Part shown: one piece after another, positions 16,219 to 25,586 of the stretch
Layout of the letters: every line of letters starts with the position of its first letter
Numbering within the stretch: the stretch's first letter is position 1
NCBI GenBank assembly: GCA_035998445.1
Contig: DASYHQ010000008.1
Coordinates: forward strand, 1 to 64,000
Direction: 5' to 3'
DNA length: 64,000 bases
DNA from: Tepidisphaeraceae bacterium
Lineage (GTDB): Bacteria; Planctomycetota; Phycisphaerae; Tepidisphaerales; Tepidisphaeraceae
The notes under the pieces: model-generated
What the model was told of the DNA's origin: nothing
The model's input: the letters and a program-made list of their open reading frames with translations, nothing else
Database searches by the model: none
Made by a program: the position numbers and the translations under genes

Positions 16219-17535
16219 TTAGCAGTTCCACGCCAGCGCGTTCAGGTCCAGGGCCGGCCATAACCGCGCCATGGCCTCGGCCAGCGTGCCGACGCCCCAG
16301 ATCGGGCAGGAGCAGTTCGACGGCAATTGCTTCTTCGAGGCGGCCGGGACGAGCAGGAACAGCTCGCTCAGCTCATCCGTGTGGAGGGCGGTTCCCATCG
16401 AGCGGAGGACCGCGGGCGTGAACCCGCGCACGTGGCCGCTCAGGTCCAGCTCCCCCACCGCCGCCATGGATGGATCGACCGCGCGGCCCAGGCACGCCCC
16501 GGCGATCGCCAGGCACAGCGGCAACTGGAGCAGCGATCGCGCCGCTGCGCCGGCCGGTGCCCCGCGCTGGTCGGGCCAGCGGCAGGTGACGGTGAGGTCG
16601 AGGTCCGGCACGATCGCATCGAACCCCGGCAACCGCCGGAGGATCTCCGCCGCCATCCGCACCTCAGCCGCTGCGATGCCTCGGCAAGCGAGGATGCGGC
16701 CGCCGCCCGCGGTACCAACCGCCGGCAACGCGGCCGCCACCTGAAGTTCGACGGGACCGACGCCCGGGACAAACGACTTGGCCGTCGCGATCTGCGACGT
16801 CGCGTGGGGCGCGGCGACCAAACGGGTCGTGACCGGATCGACGATCAGATTGGTTGGGCGAAGGACTGCCGGGCCGAAACGGTTCTTCGGGACGGTCAGC
16901 GTGCGCCGGCCCCCGCGGCGGTCCAGGTGCAGGACGACGTCGACCGCGTGCTCGAGCGTCCGCGGGCCGCGGATCGCGTTCTGCTTGGTGACGTGGCCGA
17001 CCAGCAACGTGGCAATGCCGGCCGACTGCAAAAGCCGGGCGGCGTCCAGGGCCGCCCGGCAGGCCCGCGCGTCCGATCCGCCGGCGCCAGTTGTGCCTTG
17101 AATGCTGTCGAGCACGACGAGCGCCACGCCGGTGTGCGCGGCATCGGCGGCGATCACGTGCCGCGCGACGTACGCCGGCAGATCGGCCGGATCATCGGGG
17201 GCCGCGAGCAGCGCGAGGTTCCGAAGCGAGGCCTTCGCGTCGGCCTTCGGGCCGCCCGACACCATGCGTTCGGCACGGTCGCGTACCCGCGAGACGTGCT
17301 CTTCGCTGAGGAGGACGAGGGATTTTCGGCCCCGGGCACCCAGGTCCAATGCGGATTGCAGCGCCAAGCCGGATTTGCGGCTACCAGGCGGTCCGACAAG
17401 AAGGGAGATACCAACCCACCTATCCAGCCGAGGGAATGACCATCGCAACCGCTGGTCATTAGACACCGCGTCGGCTAGCGGCATGCCGGAGTTGGAAACG
17501 TTGTTTACGGCGGGACGAGCAACCATGCGTCCCAT
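16219..17535 (-). CDS. RadA/Sms-like recombination ATPase, lacking the zinc finger
   Basis: About 438 residues (start at MGRMVARP; earlier or slightly later starts are possible). The RecA-type core has a Walker A variant GPPGSRKS, Walker B VALVVLDSIQG, LLVGHVTKQNAIRGPRTLEH and the RadA signature PKNRFGPA. The C-terminal part (about 290-438) resembles the Lon-protease-like domain of RadA (GGRILACRGIAAAEVRMAAE, ELDLSGHVRGF). The N-terminal CxxC zinc finger of canonical RadA is absent. Bacterial RadA drives branch migration in D-loops. The Gly-to-Arg change in Walker A could impair ATP binding. Confidence 0.8.
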   Translation of the reverse strand: MGRMVARPAVNNVSNSGMPLADAVSNDQRLRWSFPRLDRWVGISLLVGPPGSRKSGLALQSALDLGARGRKSLVLLSEEHVSRVRDRAERMVSGGPKADAKASLRNLALLAAPDDPADLPAYVARHVIAADAAHTGVALVVLDSIQGTTGAGGSDARACRAALDAARLLQSAGIATLLVGHVTKQNAIRGPRTLEHAVDVVLHLDRRGGRRTLTVPKNRFGPAVLRPTNLIVDPVTTRLVAAPHATSQIATAKSFVPGVGPVELQVAAALPAVGTAGGGRILACRGIAAAEVRMAAEILRRLPGFDAIVPDLDLTVTCRWPDQRGAPAGAAARSLLQLPLCLAIAGACLGRAVDPSMAAVGELDLSGHVRGFTPAVLRSMGTALHTDELSELFLLVPAASKKQLPSNCSCPIWGVGTLAEAMARLWPALDLNALAWNC

Positions 17536-17554
17536 AATAATATTATATACGAGG

Positions 17555-17575
17555 ATGTCAAGTTTAAAACTTAAC
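17555..17575. promoter_or_regulatory. Palindrome in the divergent promoter region
   Basis: A 21-bp near-perfect palindrome, TGTCAAGTTT-A-AAACTTAACA, with one mismatch, lies between the divergent RadA-like and ribbon-helix-helix genes in an AT-rich stretch; a second short palindrome ATAATATTAT is at 17536-17545. It is the likely operator of the regulator at 17625, controlling both directions. Confidence 0.6.
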
Positions 17576-17624
17576 ATAGCCGATGTCGCTTGCTCGGAGG
17601 GAAATTTGACCGTCTAATCCTGCT

Positions 17625-17909
17625 GTGCCGAGACGCAAGCAAACCATTAGCTTTTCAATTGATCCGGTTCTGGCCGATCGCTTTCGGGAAGCTACCAGTG
17701 CTTATTTTGGAAAACTGGGCCTATGCTTTTCAGCGTGCATGCTGATGTGGTTAGAGGCGGATCCGGAGGTTCAAGCGAAGTACCTAAAGCGGATTTTCGG
17801 TGCCGAAGTCGATGAAGAGCTGCTTGAATTAATCGAGCAGGCCAAGGCCGAGCAACTGAAGCGGATCAAGGCCCGCGAAGACGGCTCGAAGCCAAAACGC
17901 GGCTCCTGA
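17625..17909 (+). CDS. Ribbon-helix-helix-type DNA-binding regulator
   Basis: 94 residues from a GTG. The start KQTISFSIDPVLADRFREA is a typical ribbon strand followed by helix 1, and KLGLCFSACMLMWLEADPEV would supply helix 2; a basic tail ends the protein. There is no good ribosome-binding site at the GTG; GGAGGG lies about 25 bases upstream. Divergent from the RadA-like operon across a palindromic region, so probably its regulator. Codon use is less GC-rich than in the neighbours. Confidence 0.65.
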   Translation: MPRRKQTISFSIDPVLADRFREATSAYFGKLGLCFSACMLMWLEADPEVQAKYLKRIFGAEVDEELLELIEQAKAEQLKRIKAREDGSKPKRGS

Positions 17910-17912
17910 GCC

Positions 17913-18075
17913 CTAAAGGCTCTGTACCGTACACGGTCGCGCACCCCCCTTCGCTCCCGCGGACACCAGCCCCCGCCCCCTTCGAAACACCCACGCTCGC
18001 CCTCTCGTGCAATGGCGGCGCTGCACACAGCCACGCGTGACCCCCTTCGGCGGAAGACGGTGGTCGCGCATGGCA
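17913..18075. repeat. Segment homologous, inverted, to 2283-2461
   Basis: Contains CTGTACCGTACACGGTCGC, GACCCCCTTCGG and GTGGTCGCGCAT in the same order and spacing as the reverse strand of 2283-2461. On the minus strand a 52-codon frame (18071 to 17913) begins MRDHRLPPKGVT, similar to MRDHGCRPKGVV of the other copy, but the two frames diverge afterwards. Confidence 0.5.
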
Positions 18076-18472
18076 CCGCTGGGCTGTCATTGGTCCCTGC
18101 CCCGCACGCGGGCCGCATCTGGCTTCTGCTTGACGACCGTGAGGGCGGTGCCGCTAGCCTCCGTCGAGGACGTGCGGGTTTCGACGACGTGTCCGGCGGC
18201 GGTTTAACGTGGTCGTAACCCATGCAAAACGTGCGCGGTAGTTGGCGAACCCCGCGTCTGTGCCGAGCGGCTTCGGGATAGGTTCGGCACGACAAAACCG
18301 ACGCACTATGCTTGTACGAATTTTCGTGAGGATACAACGCCGCGCGGGTATCATCATTCCTCGCTGTCCGACGTCCGATTGGCGGCGTTTGCGAATCCCG
18401 TATACGAACGGCAACCTTGGGTGGATCGCTGACTTCATAAGCTTCGGGTGATTTCCGGGACAACGGCGAGAT
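18076..18472. other. Intergenic region upstream of jetA
   Basis: About 400 bases without a recognisable gene. GC content falls towards jetA. The promoter of the Wadjet operon must lie here; I cannot identify clear -35/-10 boxes. Confidence 0.45.
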
Positions 18473-19963
18473 ATGAATTCGGAAGCATGTCAACGATTGA
18501 TCAAGCTCCGTCGAAATCACCCGGCGTGGCTATTGTTGGCTTCTCACAATGGCCCACTGATTCTCGTCAGCCTGCAGTCACTCATCGATGCCCTTCCCAA
18601 CGGAATTGATTTCGAAGCCGCAGTCGAGCACCTCGGTGGTTTGTTCGCCGACAACTCGAATGACGACAACTTTGACATCGGAGACGATCATGCCATGGCC
18701 GCCAGGCGGGAGTTGCGGCAGTGGCTGAAGCGCGGGTTGATTGTCGAACGCGAAGGCCAGCTGCTAGCCACCGACGCCTTGCAGCGGTCGTTCTACTTCC
18801 TGAACTCGTTGCAAGATCAGCCGATGACCTCGACCGCCTCGCGCCTGGCAACGGTGCAGCGAGAAATCGAGAATCTGGAGGCTCAGTTGAGCCACAGCCA
18901 GAGCAGTCGCGAAGAGTCGCTGAAGCAGCGCATCGCGACGATGCAGGATGAACTCGCAGCCGTGCAGTCCGGTGACTTTGAAGTGCTGACTGGCCCACAG
19001 GCGGCAGAAGGCATCCGCGAAGTGTATCAACTGGCGATCAGTCTGCGGGCCGATTTCCGCCGGGTGGAAGACTCGTATCGTGAAGCAGACAAAGCATTAA
19101 GGCAGCGAGTCATCAGCGAAAAGCGACACCGCGGGGAAATCGTCGATGATCTTCTGAACGGACACGACGCACTGATCAAAACTGGGGAAGGCCAGGTGTT
19201 CGAGGGCTTCTATCAGCAGCTGGTGAAGTCTGTCGAACTCGAGCAAATGAAACAGCGTTTACGCTTGATTCTGGAAAACGAGAATACGGATACAGCACTG
19301 GAACGGACACAGAAGGCCGACCTGCGATCGCTGGTGCCACGCCTGGTGCAGGAATCGCAGCGTGTCATTCAGGCCAGGGCTCGAAGCGAGCGTGATGTGC
19401 GCAGTTTCCTTAAATCGGGACTCGCGGACGAAGAGATTCGCGTAGGTGCGGTCCTGCAGGAATTGTTTCAAGTGGCGCTACGTGTGGACTGGCAGTCCGC
19501 CGGTGTGCGGCGCGCACCCGGGCCACTTCCACCCGTTGCCATCGCGGTGTCGAATCTACCGTTGGTGGAGAGACTGCTGTTCAAAGAAGTGAGTGACGGC
19601 GAATCCGACGATCTCGATCTGACCATTTCCCCTGCTGATCCGGCACAAATGGACGAGGAGTTCTGGCGAGCCTATCGCGCGTTGAATCGCACGCAGCTGT
19701 TTGACGCGACCATCGAAAAACTTCGGATAAGCGCCCAGCCGCTGACCATCGGCGCACTGGCAGCGACGCTTCCACCAACTCACGATCTGGAAACACTGGC
19801 GTACTGGCTGGCAATGGCCCGCGAAGCGGGTATCGCCGTCGAAAACAACACTGAGGTCATTCACCTGTTCGATGAAGGTGAAGGCTGGACGCGGTTCTTT
19901 GTACCGACGGTGGAACTGACCTTCGTAGCGGTGCATAAGCTGGCGCCGGGGAGCCTCGAATGA
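18473..19963 (+). CDS. jetA: Wadjet protein JetA (DUF3375)
   Basis: 496 residues. The N-terminus (LIKLRRNHPAWLLLASHNGP, then LILVSLQSL) and the segment MAARRELRQWLKRGLIVERE are characteristic of DUF3375, the MukF-like kleisin subunit of type I Wadjet. Helical middle (about 110-330) with coiled-coil pattern, winged-helix-like C-terminus (LRISAQPLTIGALAATLPPT). By established knowledge JetABC form an SMC complex that extrudes plasmid DNA, and JetD cleaves it. First gene of the operon; its stop overlaps the start of jetB by ATGA. GC is lower than in the flanking genes. Confidence 0.93.
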   Translation: MNSEACQRLIKLRRNHPAWLLLASHNGPLILVSLQSLIDALPNGIDFEAAVEHLGGLFADNSNDDNFDIGDDHAMAARRELRQWLKRGLIVEREGQLLATDALQRSFYFLNSLQDQPMTSTASRLATVQREIENLEAQLSHSQSSREESLKQRIATMQDELAAVQSGDFEVLTGPQAAEGIREVYQLAISLRADFRRVEDSYREADKALRQRVISEKRHRGEIVDDLLNGHDALIKTGEGQVFEGFYQQLVKSVELEQMKQRLRLILENENTDTALERTQKADLRSLVPRLVQESQRVIQARARSERDVRSFLKSGLADEEIRVGAVLQELFQVALRVDWQSAGVRRAPGPLPPVAIAVSNLPLVERLLFKEVSDGESDDLDLTISPADPAQMDEEFWRAYRALNRTQLFDATIEKLRISAQPLTIGALAATLPPTHDLETLAYWLAMAREAGIAVENNTEVIHLFDEGEGWTRFFVPTVELTFVAVHKLAPGSLE

Positions 19964-20673
19964 GTGATGAAGCCGACCCTAGCCCATTAGCGACAAGCGA
20001 GCAGGTTGAGGGACCCAAATTTGAATCCGAAGCGTACTCTGCAGCGAAGTCTGTCGCGGCGGATGCAGTGCCGTCGGAGGTAAAAGCCGTCACCCAGGAG
20101 TTGCTCCGGTATGGGTATATTGAGGAAGCAGCCAATCCCAAATTGTTTCAGACAGCTACGATCCACGAACGGGATGTCCGTCAAGCGTTGATGCCATTGG
20201 ATCTGGCCGTTCGGCTCGATGCGCATCGCGGCATCGCGCTGCTGGTGGTCGCGACCGCCGTGTCTGAATCTTCAGGAAGTGTTGAGGCATGGTCGCATCC
20301 CCTGGTAAGGCGACAGCGCCTTACGCTCGAACAATCGTTGCTTGTGGCGATTTTGCGACAGACGTTCTTGATTCACGAGCAGGAGTCGGGCGTCGGGCAT
20401 TCCGCGGCGAAGATTGCCGTCGATGACGTATCATCTCAATTTCTGACCTATTTTGACGATTCGGGAAGCGATGCCCGCAACCGAAGTCGGCTGTTGAATC
20501 TACTGGACCAGTTGAAGGTTCATGGCGTCGTTTCCGAGGTAGACAGCAATATGGAATTGACGATTCGTCCCATCATCGCGCATCTCGCGAACGCCGAGCC
20601 GCTTTCATCATTGCTTCGAGTGCTGAAAGAAAAGGCCAGCAAACCCGAGCAGCCAGAACCGGAGCACGGATGA
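19960..20673 (+). CDS. jetB: Wadjet protein JetB (DUF4194)
   Basis: 237 residues. Segments AVTQELLRYGYIEEAANPKL, VRLDAHRGIALLVV and QRLTLEQSLLVAILRQTFLI fit DUF4194, the MukE/KITE-type winged-helix partner of JetA and JetC. The C-terminal half (LLNLLDQLKVHGVV, then SNMELTIRPIIAHL) is a winged helix. ATGA overlaps on both sides couple it to jetA and jetC. Confidence 0.92.
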   Translation: MSDEADPSPLATSEQVEGPKFESEAYSAAKSVAADAVPSEVKAVTQELLRYGYIEEAANPKLFQTATIHERDVRQALMPLDLAVRLDAHRGIALLVVATAVSESSGSVEAWSHPLVRRQRLTLEQSLLVAILRQTFLIHEQESGVGHSAAKIAVDDVSSQFLTYFDDSGSDARNRSRLLNLLDQLKVHGVVSEVDSNMELTIRPIIAHLANAEPLSSLLRVLKEKASKPEQPEPEHG

Positions 20674-23600
20674 GCAATCAACAGGGGCTATTTGGTGCAG
20701 ATACCGCAAATTCCGACGGCAATGAAAGGCAACCGTCGTTTCGATTGTACCAGCTGGAAGTCTTCAACTGGGGACCGTTCAGGGGTTTGCACCGAGCCGA
20801 GTTTGACAATGGTGGCACCGCAATCATCGGTCCCACGGGCAGCGGGAAGACTACGTTGGTTGACGCGTTGATGACACTCCTTGTTGTATCACCCCGATAC
20901 AACCTCGCATCGACCGGTGGACATGAAAGTGACCGCACCCTGATCTCGTACGTCCGCGGCGTGTTGGGCGGCGACGGGTCCGACGGGCGCGAGGAAGTCG
21001 CCCGCCCGGGCAAGACGATCACCGGTATATGCGCAACGTATCGATCTGGGCCGGACGTTCTCCGGCTGGCTGCCCTGTTATGGACGGACGGTTCAGGCAA
21101 TACCGCAGAAGATCTCAAGAAGCGGTGGATCTTTTCACAGGCAGACGACCAGACGCTCGATAAGTGGCTGACATTGCTGCATGACGACGGTCTTCGAGAT
21201 CTGATGCGCGCGGGGCGTGAAACGCCAAAGCTCCGGATTTTCGACAACAAGAAAGCGTACCTTGCACACGCCCGCAAATTCTTCGATGTCGGAGAAAACG
21301 CCTTCACGCTGCTTAATCGCGCCGCTGGACTGAAGCAGCTGAATAGCATTGACGAAATCTTTCGAGATTTGGTGCTGGATGATCGAAACGCGTTTGAGCG
21401 CGCGATCGAAGTGGCGGGTGAATTCGACAACCTGGCTGGTATCCACACCGAACTCGAGACAGCCCGACGCCAACGGGATTCATTGCTCCCGATCGCGGAG
21501 GAACATCGAAAGTTGGGAAAGTCGCGTGTCAAACTATCCACTCTCGAATCATTGAAGCGGATCATCCCGGTCTTTTATGCGATTGCAGGCGAGCGACTTT
21601 GGAATCAACTTCTGAAAGAAATCGTCGCGGACACGGAAGATGCCCAATCGCGGCTCGATGTCGCACGAGGAAACGAGAAAGACTGTCAGAGTCGCGTCGA
21701 GACTTTTCGAGAGCGGTACCTCGAGCTTGGCGGCAATGTGATCGCTGAATTGCAGAGGACGATTAAAGCCCAGGAGGAACGCGTCAACGAGCGCAAGAAA
21801 CATGCGAACGATTACCAGCGAATGACAGTAAGCCTCGGGCTCGATCAGGACCTAAGCGAAGCGGCGTTGACGCGGAATCAGGCAGTGCTGGACCTCAAAC
21901 GCCAGAAGTCGGTTCAGCAACGCGATTCGAAGCACACGGAAACGCTGACGGTAATGTCGCAAAAGCTCGTCGCTGAAACCAAAGTCGGCGAGATCGAAGC
22001 GTCTTTACGGAAGGTTCAAGAGCGGCCCGGATCGAATATTCCGCCGCAGTATCAGGATTTCCGCAGCGAACTTTCACGCCAGCTTGGAACGCAGGAGACC
22101 GCTCTTCCCTTCCTGGCCGAACTCATCGAAGTGAGGCCTGAGGAGAATGTGTGGCGCGGCGCGATCGAGCGTGCCATCGGGTCAGAACGGCTACGAGTTC
22201 TCGTACCAGAAGACCGGCTTCAGGCCGCGCTGCACTGGGTTAATAGTCGAGACAATCGGCTACACGTAAGACTTCAACGCTCAAATATCCAAGATCAACC
22301 GCGGGAAGTTTTCCGCGACAGCTTCATTCACAAACTCAACTTTAAGCAGCACCAGCTCCTCCCGACGGCAAAGTTGCTACTGGCGAACCGCGATCTTCAT
22401 TGCGTCGAATCGGCGGATATGCTTCAGAATGTTGAACATGGGTTAACCGTCGAAGGCGCGATATCGGGTAGCCGCGGCAAGTTTGAGAAGCAGGATCAGC
22501 GCCGCCTTAACGAAGGTTGGGCGACCGGATTTAACAATAAAGATCAACTTGAAGCCTTGGCACACGAGTTGGGTTTCTTGCGTAAGCGCGCCGCTCAATT
22601 TGAATGCGAGTCAAAGACGCGTCGTCGCGAACTGGACAACCTGAACGCCCAGCTCGCCATGATCGATCACCTTTTAGCGATTGATTTCAGGACGATCGAT
22701 CTGCCCGGAGCTGAGGCTGAATTAGCTCGATCGAACGAACGACTTACGTCGCTTTTGCATCCGGAATCCGACGCCAGTCAGGCTAAAGCTAGCTATGACT
22801 TGGAGCAGAAAACGTTAGAGGGGATTCAGGGCGACATCAGAAAGTGCGACAGCAACCTCGCAGTTCTAAACCATAAGTACACCGAGGCAAACGCAGAGCG
22901 CGATGGATGTGTAAAGCGTCGAGCTAGCGGACTCACGCTGGAAGAGTCGGCGTTGGCGGAAAAGGAACTGACAATCCGGTCAACCATCGACGCGAAAGCA
23001 CTCAACGATGCAGAACGCGATGCCGCCCGTACGGTGGAGAACGATCTGAATGAACAGCAACGAAGAGTCGCCGAGCATGAAAAGCGACTAGTCCGACTCA
23101 TGGGCGAAGCGAAGCACGTCGATACTGGTGCGCTCGCTGATAGCGGGTCGGATCTGGTTGACGTTAACGACTATCTGGGTCGGCTTCGCGTCCTGAACGA
23201 AGAAGCCTTACCGGAGAAACTTAGTCGGTTCATTGAATACCTGAATCGGTCATCCGACCAAGGTGTCACGCAACTGCTGGCAGGAATTACCGAAGAAGTT
23301 GACGCAATCGAACAGCGCATCGGCGAGCTGAACCAGACGTTGGCTAGAGTCGACTTCCGGTTGGGCCGCTACCTTCAACTGCAGCCCCAGCGCATTAAGC
23401 ATGAACGTCTGCGGTCACTCGAAAACGTCTTACGGGAACTCCGAAGCGCTGCTCTGAAGGACGATGAGGGCAGTAGTCACTATAAGGCGCTTCGCGAAGT
23501 CGTCGCCATTCTTCGTGATGCCGGACAGAACAGCCGCCAGCAAGGTTCCCGGGCGCTTCTGGACCCTAGATATCGTCTGCAATTCTTCGTCGTCGAAGTA

Positions 23601-23975
23601 GACCGACACACCGGAGATCGGTCACCGCCTCGCACCGGTTCGCAAAGTGGCAGCGGTGGCGAAAAGGAACTGATGGCCAGCCACATATTGACTGCGTCAC
23701 TGAGCTACGCGCTCTGCCCCGCCGAGTCTAATTGCCCGCTTTATGCTACGGTTATTCTCGACGAAGCCTTCTCAAAAAGTTCGCCGTCGGCGGCTGGGCG
23801 GATTATTGAGGCCCTGAGAATCTTCCAACTGCATCCTGTCTTCGTCACGCCGAACAAGGAAATCGGTCTGTTAAAACAGCACACGCGACGAGTCATCTGT
23901 GTTCAAAGGCCCAAGAAGGAGGCCACCCTCGTCTCAATCTCTTGGGAGATGCTAGAAGCAATGGTAAATGCGTAA
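20670..23975 (+). CDS. jetC: Wadjet SMC-like ATPase JetC
   Basis: 1101 residues, normal for JetC. Walker A GPTGSGKTTLVDALM is at about residues 54-68 after the SMC-like EVFNWGPFRGLH. Two long coiled-coil arms (about 260-480 and 640-880) flank a hinge-like globular part. The ABC signature is SGSGGEKELMASH and Walker B is ATVILDEAFSKSS, so both ATPase halves are intact. It is the motor of the DNA-extruding complex. The start overlaps jetB by ATGA; jetD follows after 110 bases. Confidence 0.95.
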   Translation: MSNQQGLFGADTANSDGNERQPSFRLYQLEVFNWGPFRGLHRAEFDNGGTAIIGPTGSGKTTLVDALMTLLVVSPRYNLASTGGHESDRTLISYVRGVLGGDGSDGREEVARPGKTITGICATYRSGPDVLRLAALLWTDGSGNTAEDLKKRWIFSQADDQTLDKWLTLLHDDGLRDLMRAGRETPKLRIFDNKKAYLAHARKFFDVGENAFTLLNRAAGLKQLNSIDEIFRDLVLDDRNAFERAIEVAGEFDNLAGIHTELETARRQRDSLLPIAEEHRKLGKSRVKLSTLESLKRIIPVFYAIAGERLWNQLLKEIVADTEDAQSRLDVARGNEKDCQSRVETFRERYLELGGNVIAELQRTIKAQEERVNERKKHANDYQRMTVSLGLDQDLSEAALTRNQAVLDLKRQKSVQQRDSKHTETLTVMSQKLVAETKVGEIEASLRKVQERPGSNIPPQYQDFRSELSRQLGTQETALPFLAELIEVRPEENVWRGAIERAIGSERLRVLVPEDRLQAALHWVNSRDNRLHVRLQRSNIQDQPREVFRDSFIHKLNFKQHQLLPTAKLLLANRDLHCVESADMLQNVEHGLTVEGAISGSRGKFEKQDQRRLNEGWATGFNNKDQLEALAHELGFLRKRAAQFECESKTRRRELDNLNAQLAMIDHLLAIDFRTIDLPGAEAELARSNERLTSLLHPESDASQAKASYDLEQKTLEGIQGDIRKCDSNLAVLNHKYTEANAERDGCVKRRASGLTLEESALAEKELTIRSTIDAKALNDAERDAARTVENDLNEQQRRVAEHEKRLVRLMGEAKHVDTGALADSGSDLVDVNDYLGRLRVLNEEALPEKLSRFIEYLNRSSDQGVTQLLAGITEEVDAIEQRIGELNQTLARVDFRLGRYLQLQPQRIKHERLRSLENVLRELRSAALKDDEGSSHYKALREVVAILRDAGQNSRQQGSRALLDPRYRLQFFVVEVDRHTGDRSPPRTGSQSGSGGEKELMASHILTASLSYALCPAESNCPLYATVILDEAFSKSSPSAAGRIIEALRIFQLHPVFVTPNKEIGLLKQHTRRVICVQRPKKEATLVSISWEMLEAMVNA

Positions 23976-24085
23976 CGACCACTGTGTGTCCCGCGGCGCG
24001 GCGTCTGCCGAATCAGTGTTCCGCCCGTGCATGCTGTTACAGTGCTCAAAGCCAACGGGCTGAACGAAATTATCTCGGCGAAGCG

Positions 24086-25231
24086 ATGAAATCACCCGCT
24101 GAACTCAAAGCAAGTCTGCGTCGCCAATGGAGCGCCTCCGCGGTGCGAGAAGCTTGCCTGCTTGGCGGCGCCGACGCGTGGCCGATCGTCACACAGATTG
24201 GTCGACCTAAGCCGAAGGAAGTCGCGAGCGACTTCGATGCGGTTAAACGTCATGTTGAAGAATGGCGTCGTGTGAAGATCGGCGAAGTGATCTGGGGATC
24301 GACCAGCTACCGAGCCACATCAGGCCCCGTCGAAATTCCGCTTAACTGGAATATTCGGCAGCCTTCGGAATGGATCGCGGCTTGTGACGACCGCTCCGTT
24401 CGGGAAGAGTTCGAATCGATGTCCACATTTTGTGAGCACGCGGAAGCGTGCTTTCATCGTCTCCTAATTGGCAGGCCGTCATTGTGGCGCGAGAAGCCGG
24501 TGGATGAAGTGCTGCAAGCCGCTCGCCTTGCAGCGGCATTGCAGCCGCTGTGCGCAGACAACAAGCCGCTGCGCGCCTTGTCATTAGAGGGGATCGACAC
24601 AAAGTTTTTCGAGCGCAATTCGCGTCTGATCACTGCCCTGCTTGATGAGCGATTCGATGGCGAAGTTAGCCGTATCGGACTCGAGTCATTTCTTGGCGCG
24701 ATCTCGGATCAGGATCATTGGCTTCTGGTGATCGATCTCGATGGCTCACTACTTCCGTTTCACAAGCAACGTGTTCGCAGTTCCGAATTGAAAGACTCGC
24801 CTCTCCCCGGCCGACGGCTTTTGGTTGTCGAGAACGAAAGCTGTCAACACCACTTGGTAAACGTCCCCGAGACCATTGCCGTCCTCGGCGCGGGATTCGA
24901 CTTGGAATGGCTCAAAGGGCACTGGTTGCAATCCAAGCAAGTAGGCTACTGGGGCGACATCGACACATGGGGACTCCAGTTCCTGGCAACGGCTCGGCAG
25001 AGCGTGCCGCACGTTGTTGCACTCATGATGACCTCTGAGATCTACGAGCAAAATTCGGAAGGATCGGTTCCCGAACCAGTTGTTGCCGGAAGGGTTGCTC
25101 CGACGGGACTTACCGATATCGAACAATCACTCTACGAGCGGATCCTTAACGAACGTCGGGGCCGATTGGAGCAGGAGTTTTTACCCACTACCGTCGTACG
25201 CGATGCCGTTCAACGCTGGTGGAATTACTAG
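24086..25231 (+). CDS. jetD: Wadjet nuclease subunit JetD (DUF3322/DUF2220)
   Basis: 381 residues from MKSPAELKASLRRQW. The N-terminal DUF3322-like part (PIVTQIGRPKPKEVASDFDA, WRRVKIGEVIWGSTSYRATS) is followed by a Toprim-like C-terminal DUF2220 part: LLVVENESC supplies the catalytic Glu and YWGDIDTWGLQFLA the DxD metal site. Family knowledge: JetD nicks and cuts the circular DNA trapped by JetABC. Both active-site motifs are intact, so the system looks functional. The longer upstream frame overlaps jetC and is not used. Confidence 0.93.
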   Translation: MKSPAELKASLRRQWSASAVREACLLGGADAWPIVTQIGRPKPKEVASDFDAVKRHVEEWRRVKIGEVIWGSTSYRATSGPVEIPLNWNIRQPSEWIAACDDRSVREEFESMSTFCEHAEACFHRLLIGRPSLWREKPVDEVLQAARLAAALQPLCADNKPLRALSLEGIDTKFFERNSRLITALLDERFDGEVSRIGLESFLGAISDQDHWLLVIDLDGSLLPFHKQRVRSSELKDSPLPGRRLLVVENESCQHHLVNVPETIAVLGAGFDLEWLKGHWLQSKQVGYWGDIDTWGLQFLATARQSVPHVVALMMTSEIYEQNSEGSVPEPVVAGRVAPTGLTDIEQSLYERILNERRGRLEQEFLPTTVVRDAVQRWWNY

Positions 25232-25586
25232 CGCGTTGGCGCCACAAGCCGACCAGCAGAGCAGCCTGCGTGTCGACATCTGGTGCAATCGTGGACGCCG
25301 GAGCGTTCCCCGGAGGAAGCGGCGATTCCCCTCACGGGACCACTGCCCAGTGGACAAGCCGACACCTGCCGCTTCTCCCGGCACTACGCAGGCACCGCGG
25401 CGCGGAGGCGGTCTTTCCTTCGACATGCGCGTGGGTGCGCTACGTGTGGCGAACCCACGGCCCCGTCGTAAGCGTCCAATCGAACACCGCTCCGGTGCGG
25501 GCTCATCCCTCCTTGAGCTTTATCTGACCGCAGGATGGCCGACGCGTGCGGACGACGACCGATGCAGTAGTCCTAGACGCCACATT
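25232..25586. other. Intergenic region after jetD, no gene seen
   Basis: About 355 bases. Several frames are open but none combines a ribosome-binding site with protein-like composition. No clear terminator for the jet operon is visible. Confidence 0.45.

Noticed and set aside
17541-17560. TTGACA and TATAAT boxes on the minus strand upstream of the RadA-like gene
   Set aside because: The boxes are only 8 bases apart, too close for a sigma-70 promoter; the palindrome is a better reading of the sequence.
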